Shown here piece after piece: positions 3,881-7,294 of a stretch of 7,294 bases of DNA. Position numbers and translations under genes: made by a program. The notes below the pieces were generated by a model that ran no database searches, was not told the DNA's origin, and worked only from the letters and a program-made list of their open reading frames with translations. This stretch comes from Bifidobacteriaceae bacterium NR021. Its GTDB lineage: Bacteria > Actinomycetota > Actinomycetes > Actinomycetales > Bifidobacteriaceae. Within the stretch, counting starts at the first letter, position 1, and each line of letters starts with the position of its first letter. The stretch spans positions 50,998-58,291 of the forward strand of contig NQOP01000003.1 in assembly GCA_003585845.1 (NCBI GenBank), read 5' to 3'.

Positions 3881-6430
3881 TCACTTCTTACTTTGTTTAG
3901 ATAACAAGTTTGCTAAACTCACGCACGCAAACCATAAGATTACAGCCAAAACAACAGCTATAAGCATTACCGTAAACGCGCTTCCTGCAGTCGGCACGTG
4001 AATTTCGAAGAACTTTGCAGTAAACGGTATAAAAGCTCCAGCAACTCCAGCTGCAGCAAATAGCGCAACCATAATTCCTCTCCACGAGCGCAACGGCTTG
4101 GCAACGCTTGCAAGCACGAGTATGCCGAGAACAAATACGATTACGGAACAAATACTGCGAGTGGTTGCCAAAACTCGCGGAGCTATAACAGCAGTAGCAA
4201 GCACAGAAGCAGCTATAGCAAATCCGCTAGGAACAGCAAAACGAACAACTCGCTTCAAGAAACCTGGAATATATCGACGAGTATTAGGCGCCAGAGCGAG
4301 CAAAAATGCTGGAATACCAATAGTTAAAGAACCAATATAAGTAATGTGACGAGGCAAATACGGGAAGTGCAACGCTAAAAGCACAACTCCTGCAGAAATA
4401 AGCGCAGAATAAACAGTTTTTACAAGGAACAAGCCAGCCACACGTTCCATATTTGCCATCACTTGCCTACCGCGAGCCACAACATCCGGCAAATGCGAGA
4501 AGCGCGAATCAACAAGAACCACTTGAGCTACAGCTTTTGCAGCAGGAGCAGCATTACCCATAGCAACGCCCAAATCAGCTTCTTTAAGAGCCAAAGTATC
4601 GTTCACGCCGTCACCAGTCATAGCAACCACATGACCTTGAGTGTGAAGCGCCTGAACAATCGCTTTCTTTTGATGAGGAAGCACACGCCCAAGCACATCC
4701 ACATTTTCAAGCACTTTAGCCAATTCGTTAATATCTTCTGGCAGTTTTCTAGCGTCCATTGCAACAGGCTTGCGATCTCCTGTTAAGCCAACTTTTGCAG
4801 CAACAGCCGCAACAGTTCTAGGATTATCTCCTGAAATTACGCGGCAGCGCACACCCTGCTCACGGAACCATTCGAGCGTTTTGCGAGCATCGTCACGAAT
4901 ACGCTCAGAGCAGCGAACTAAAGCAACAGGCTGAGCATTTGCGCAAATAGTAGGAGAATCTCCAAAAGTTTTATCTGTTTCTGTTACGCTACTTACGCTG
5001 CTACTTTCGATGCTACTTACAGTACTACTTTCGCTACTTACTTTTGCAAGAAGCAGCACGCGCTCGCCAAGCTCCGCATAAGAATTAACTTTCGCTAAAA
5101 GTTCATTAGTATTTGCATAATTAATCGCGCTTAGCAACACTTCCGGAGCACCCATATACCAAGTTGCACGCTCTCCACTACTTTGCACATATTGCACAGC
5201 GCTCCATTTTCTAGCAGACGAGAATGGAAGACGATTATTTACATGCGCGCTAGCGGCAACTCCTTGAGCGCCAAGCCCTTCCATAATCGCAACACCTGTT
5301 GCGTTTGGATTTTCTTCGTTTGATAAGTCAAATAAAGCCTGATTGGTCTGTAAGTTGGTCTGTAAAGATATTTCGGCACCAATATTATCTATATTTTCTA
5401 CGCCAACGAATGCAATACCACCGTCTGTTATAGTGCCAGTTTTGTCCAGATTCAAGCAGTCTACGCGCGCTAAAGTTTCTACAGATTCCAACTCCTGAAC
5501 TAACGTTTGCTTACGCGCAAGTCGCATAGCAGCCACCGCAAAATTAAGCGAAGTAAGAAGAACCAATCCTTCTGGAATCATGCCAACAACGCCTGCAACA
5601 GCAGAAACAACAGCTCCCCTCCAAGCACCAGTCTGCCAAGCTTCAACAAATCCGCCAACCTTGTGCATTTGCGACCACACAAGCAGCACACACAAAGGCA
5701 CCACAACCATAGTCATATACTTCAAAATCGTATTAATTCCACGGCTTAAGTCGGAAATTGTTTTGGTATAAACCTTCGCTTGCGCCGCCAATTTTGCAGC
5801 ATAACTGTGCTCACCTACGGCAGTAACACGCGTTAAAGCCATTCCAGAAACTGCAGTAGATCCGGAATAAACGTCGTCACCTTTGGCTTTACGAACTGTA
5901 GCAGATTCGCCTGTAAGCATGGACTCATCCATTTCCAATCCCCACGATTCCAGCACTTCTACGTCCGCTGGAACCTGCTCACCAGCTCTGAGCCACAAAA
6001 CATCCCCAAGCACAATATCTTTGTGCGCAATCTCAATATTTTCTCCACCTCTACGCACCATTGCGCGAGCGGCAATCAATATAGAAAGCCTATCCAAAGT
6101 GCGCTTTGCTTTTAACTCAGTCACAATGCCAATTCCAGTGTTTACCAGAATTACTACACCAAAAACAGCATCCTTCCACGAACCAGTGGCAAGAACAACC
6201 ACCATTGCTGTGAAAATAATCGCATTAAACAATGTAAACACGTTCGCGCGCACAATATCCATTAAAGAACGAGAAGTCTGCTTAGAAGTAATATTCACAT
6301 CTCCGCGAGAAACTGCCTCCGCAACCTCTTCGTCACTCAATCCATCAACTTCTACTTTAGGAAGTGCCGCAATCTCGCTATTTTTGCTGCTTGCTGCAGA
6401 CTCTATTGCGTTTTGTTTATTACTTGTCAT
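3881..6430 (-). CDS. CtpE-like cation-transporting P-type ATPase (probably Ca2+)
   Basis: An integral membrane P-type ATPase of 849 residues. It has the N-terminal GLSDEEVAEAV and IVRANVFTLFNAI segments typical of the CtpE-like group, the actuator motif TGES (173-176), phosphorylated Asp329 in DKTGT, a nucleotide-binding domain (about 340-505, MGAPE at 426) and the hinge TGDGVND (605-611). About ten hydrophobic helices are visible (about 62-81, 86-103, 236-254, 270-297, 664-687, 693-713, 731-752, 757-775, 785-802, 817-840). M4 carries PEGLVLLTS (287-295) and lacks the CPC motif of heavy-metal pumps. Mycobacterial CtpE has been reported to transport calcium; the ion here is inferred. The nucleotide-binding domain contains two repeat-derived loops (LQTNLQTN; Ser-rich 465-482). 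The ATG lies inside the end of the upstream lipoprotein gene (11-bp overlap), with a weak AGGGAAG (6446-6440) nine bases before it, indicating translational coupling. sdaA follows. Confidence 0.93.
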   Translation of the reverse strand: MTSNKQNAIESAASSKNSEIAALPKVEVDGLSDEEVAEAVSRGDVNITSKQTSRSLMDIVRANVFTLFNAIIFTAMVVVLATGSWKDAVFGVVILVNTGIGIVTELKAKRTLDRLSILIAARAMVRRGGENIEIAHKDIVLGDVLWLRAGEQVPADVEVLESWGLEMDESMLTGESATVRKAKGDDVYSGSTAVSGMALTRVTAVGEHSYAAKLAAQAKVYTKTISDLSRGINTILKYMTMVVVPLCVLLVWSQMHKVGGFVEAWQTGAWRGAVVSAVAGVVGMIPEGLVLLTSLNFAVAAMRLARKQTLVQELESVETLARVDCLNLDKTGTITDGGIAFVGVENIDNIGAEISLQTNLQTNQALFDLSNEENPNATGVAIMEGLGAQGVAASAHVNNRLPFSSARKWSAVQYVQSSGERATWYMGAPEVLLSAINYANTNELLAKVNSYAELGERVLLLAKVSSESSTVSSIESSSVSSVTETDKTFGDSPTICANAQPVALVRCSERIRDDARKTLEWFREQGVRCRVISGDNPRTVAAVAAKVGLTGDRKPVAMDARKLPEDINELAKVLENVDVLGRVLPHQKKAIVQALHTQGHVVAMTGDGVNDTLALKEADLGVAMGNAAPAAKAVAQVVLVDSRFSHLPDVVARGRQVMANMERVAGLFLVKTVYSALISAGVVLLALHFPYLPRHITYIGSLTIGIPAFLLALAPNTRRYIPGFLKRVVRFAVPSGFAIAASVLATAVIAPRVLATTRSICSVIVFVLGILVLASVAKPLRSWRGIMVALFAAAGVAGAFIPFTAKFFEIHVPTAGSAFTVMLIAVVLAVILWFACVSLANLLSKQSKK
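4988..5041 (-). repeat. Degenerate 21-24-bp repeats encoding a Ser-rich loop in the ATPase
   Basis: On the plus strand GCTACTTAC occurs at 4988-4996, 5012-5020 and 5033-5041, interleaved with GCTACTTTC (5000-5008) and ACTACTTTC (5024-5032). The units encode VSSESSTVSSIESSSVSSV-like sequence in the ATPase nucleotide-binding domain. All spacings are multiples of three, so the frame is kept. Confidence 0.8.
5343..5366 (-). repeat. 12-bp tandem duplication inside the ATPase gene
   Basis: TTGGTCTGTAAG (5343-5354) is followed directly by TTGGTCTGTAAA (5355-5366), 11 of 12 identical. They encode the four-residue repeat LQTN-LQTN (about residues 357-363) soon after the phosphorylation site, at the start of the nucleotide-binding domain. 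Confidence 0.85.
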
Positions 6431-7085
6431 TTATAATCACTTCCCTACTGTGTGGCGTATTGTCAATTATTGCTCGAACAATGCTTAGCAAAGACGAACG
6501 CTCAGGCGCTAAATTATGCGGAATATCCCCAACTCGCAATATTGCAGCATATAAAGTTGCGTCTTTTGGTGCTTTTACAGGATTTATTAACGCAACTGGC
6601 ACTCCAGCGTAACGCGCGTATTGCAGCGCAGAAATCCACGCTTTGCTTTCGTTTTGTTTATTGCGAGTGCTGTTAAGCTTGTTATTCTCTTTTATATTTG
6701 ATTGATTATTAGCGTTATGCGGATCGTCAACGCTTGTTACGTCGAGCGCGTCTATAAGTATTAATGAAACAGGCTGCTCGCTTGCAGCGCGAATAGCTTG
6801 CTGAGCAGCTTCGTTAGGATTAACAACATTTGATAGCGGCACATAAGAAGCACTCAATTTTGACGTTTTACAATGCTTCATAACTTCATCATCAAGCGCA
6901 GCTAATTTTGAACCAATTACAAGTAGATGAATATCTTCAATATCCACACCATCGTGGATTATGTCTCCAACGCGACCAGTATTCCCCACAGCTTTACCCT
7001 GCGGCTCGCAAGCACTCAACGCGCCCAGCGCTAAAGCAGTTACGACAGTAGTCGCAAAAATGGTAATAGCGCGTTTAGAAAACAT
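6420..7085 (-). CDS. Putative lipoprotein with a periplasmic-binding-like fold, function unknown
   Basis: I do not recognise a named family. The 221-residue product starts MFSKRAITIF, has a hydrophobic stretch and a lipobox LSAC with Cys26 as the predicted lipidated residue, so it should be anchored outside the membrane. The mature part has alternating strands and helices (HLLVIGSK 53-60; AAQQAIRAA then VSLILID 106-112; ALQYARYAGVPVALIN 153-168) resembling half of a type I sugar/LacI-type periplasmic-binding domain; at this length a full two-lobed binding protein is unlikely. An Asn-rich, Lys-rich insertion (about 123-147) separates two of the strands. The ATG at 7085 is preferred over the in-frame ATG at 7112 because an extended -10 sits exactly six bases before it and the signal peptide is then of ordinary length. 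The gene overlaps the ATPase start by 11 bp (stop 6422-6420, ATG 6430), suggesting joint expression and possibly a joint role. Confidence 0.75.
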   Translation of the reverse strand: MFSKRAITIFATTVVTALALGALSACEPQGKAVGNTGRVGDIIHDGVDIEDIHLLVIGSKLAALDDEVMKHCKTSKLSASYVPLSNVVNPNEAAQQAIRAASEQPVSLILIDALDVTSVDDPHNANNQSNIKENNKLNSTRNKQNESKAWISALQYARYAGVPVALINPVKAPKDATLYAAILRVGDIPHNLAPERSSLLSIVRAIIDNTPHSREVIINDK

Positions 7086-7091
7086 AAGACT

Positions 7092-7100
7092 TTTATACCA
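7092..7100 (-). promoter_or_regulatory. Extended -10 leaderless promoter of the lipoprotein-ATPase operon
   Basis: On the minus strand TGGTATAAA (7100-7092) is an extended -10 (TG-N-TATAAA). Six bases (AGTCTT) separate it from the ATG at 7085, so the predicted transcript starts on the A of the start codon. No Shine-Dalgarno precedes this ATG at usable distance, and no good -35 is seen, as extended -10 promoters allow. Confidence 0.55.
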
Positions 7101-7168
7101 CACCTTCAACATAAGTTGCTGTTTTGGGGTATTTCATGCAATTCTACAAATTGTAATACATTAACACA

Positions 7169-7197
7169 TTGACACCATATGTAACACCACTTATACT
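7169..7197 (+). promoter_or_regulatory. Near-consensus promoter of the right-edge gene
   Basis: A perfect -35 TTGACA (7169-7174), a 17-bp spacer and a -10 TATACT (7192-7197) form the strongest sigma-70-type promoter in the window. Only three bases (TTT) separate the -10 from the ATG at 7201, so the start site falls at or just inside that codon. It is divergent from the lipoprotein promoter, sharing a 115-bp intergenic region. Confidence 0.75.
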
Positions 7198-7200
7198 TTT

Positions 7201-7294
7201 ATGAAACTTTCAAAAAATCAGCAGAATATAAAATCAAATATGACTAAAACAAATAAATCTAGCAAAAATATCACTCACAAAAATAAGTCCAAAA
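7201..7294 (+). CDS. Start of an unidentified gene, truncated by the window edge
   Basis: An open frame of 31 complete codons runs from the ATG at 7201 to the end of the window without a stop (MKLSKNQQNIKSNMTKTNKS and onward). The visible part is rich in Lys, Asn and Ser with no hydrophobic segment, so it could be a cytoplasmic or basic N-terminal tail; function cannot be judged. The start is uncertain: the promoter -10 ends at 7197, so a transcript starting at the usual distance (about 7204) would miss the 7201 ATG, leaving the in-frame ATG at 7240 as the alternative. Neither has a clear ribosome binding site. The promoter supports this being a real gene. Confidence 0.55.
   Translation, partial: MKLSKNQQNIKSNMTKTNKSSKNITHKNKSK

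Noticed and set aside
5883..6488. A 201-codon rightward open frame opposite the ATPase gene
   Set aside because: It is wholly antisense to the conserved ATPase N-terminal half and the end of the lipoprotein gene, has no ribosome binding site or recognisable domain, and its composition mirrors the opposite strand.
6474..6489. TCGAAC half-site resembling an SOS box
   Set aside because: Only the left arm matches; the right arm (CTTAGC) matches 3 of 6, and it lies inside the lipoprotein coding sequence.
7145..7155. Short palindrome TACAA-A-TTGTA between the divergent promoters
   Set aside because: Arms of five bases in very AT-rich DNA are expected by chance; no second copy supports an operator.

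Overview
The window looks like chromosomal DNA from a low-GC actinobacterium of the Bifidobacteriaceae, most likely Gardnerella. The evidence is indirect: actinobacterial SOS boxes (TCGAAC-N4-GTTCGA type) upstream of a LexA with an actinobacterial-type helix-turn-helix, a P-type ATPase resembling mycobacterial CtpE, AT-rich codon use, and Asn/Ser-rich insertions in several proteins. No phage, transposon, CRISPR, tRNA or rRNA signal was seen. The genes are mainly core functions; I did not find a clearly new multi-gene system. The unusual material is in promoter architecture and repeats.

Layout. Positions 1-138 hold a control region with four SOS boxes, the lexA promoter and a possible divergent promoter firing out of the window. 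lexA (139-873, +) converges on a five-gene block transcribed leftwards. A perfect hairpin at 900-944 lies between the two converging units and has its U-tract on the minus-strand side. Reading the minus strand in its own direction, the block runs: a putative lipoprotein (7085-6420), a CtpE-like cation P-type ATPase (6430-3881, overlapping the lipoprotein gene by 11 bp), L-serine dehydratase sdaA (3813-2263), a 280-bp repeat-rich gap, an FKBP-type prolyl isomerase (1982-1575) and greA (1503-1024). At the right edge a rightward gene begins near 7201 behind a near-consensus promoter, divergent from the lipoprotein.

How the genes fit together. lexA is the SOS repressor and appears to repress itself through the boxes. 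The lipoprotein and ATPase are translationally overlapped, so a shared envelope role in cation transport is a reasonable guess. sdaA converts serine to pyruvate and ammonia. FKBP and GreA are housekeeping folding and transcription factors with their own strong ribosome binding sites. No intrinsic terminator is visible between the five leftward genes, so read-through to the hairpin at 900-944 is possible.

The points most worth a second look are leaderless-type promoters at the lipoprotein and sdaA starts (a good -10 exactly 6 nt before the start codon, and no Shine-Dalgarno); in-frame tandem duplications that lengthen Asn/Ser-rich loops in SdaA and the ATPase; short repeat arrays overlapping the stop codons of greA and sdaA; and the four-box SOS region, which implies an unseen divergent SOS gene.
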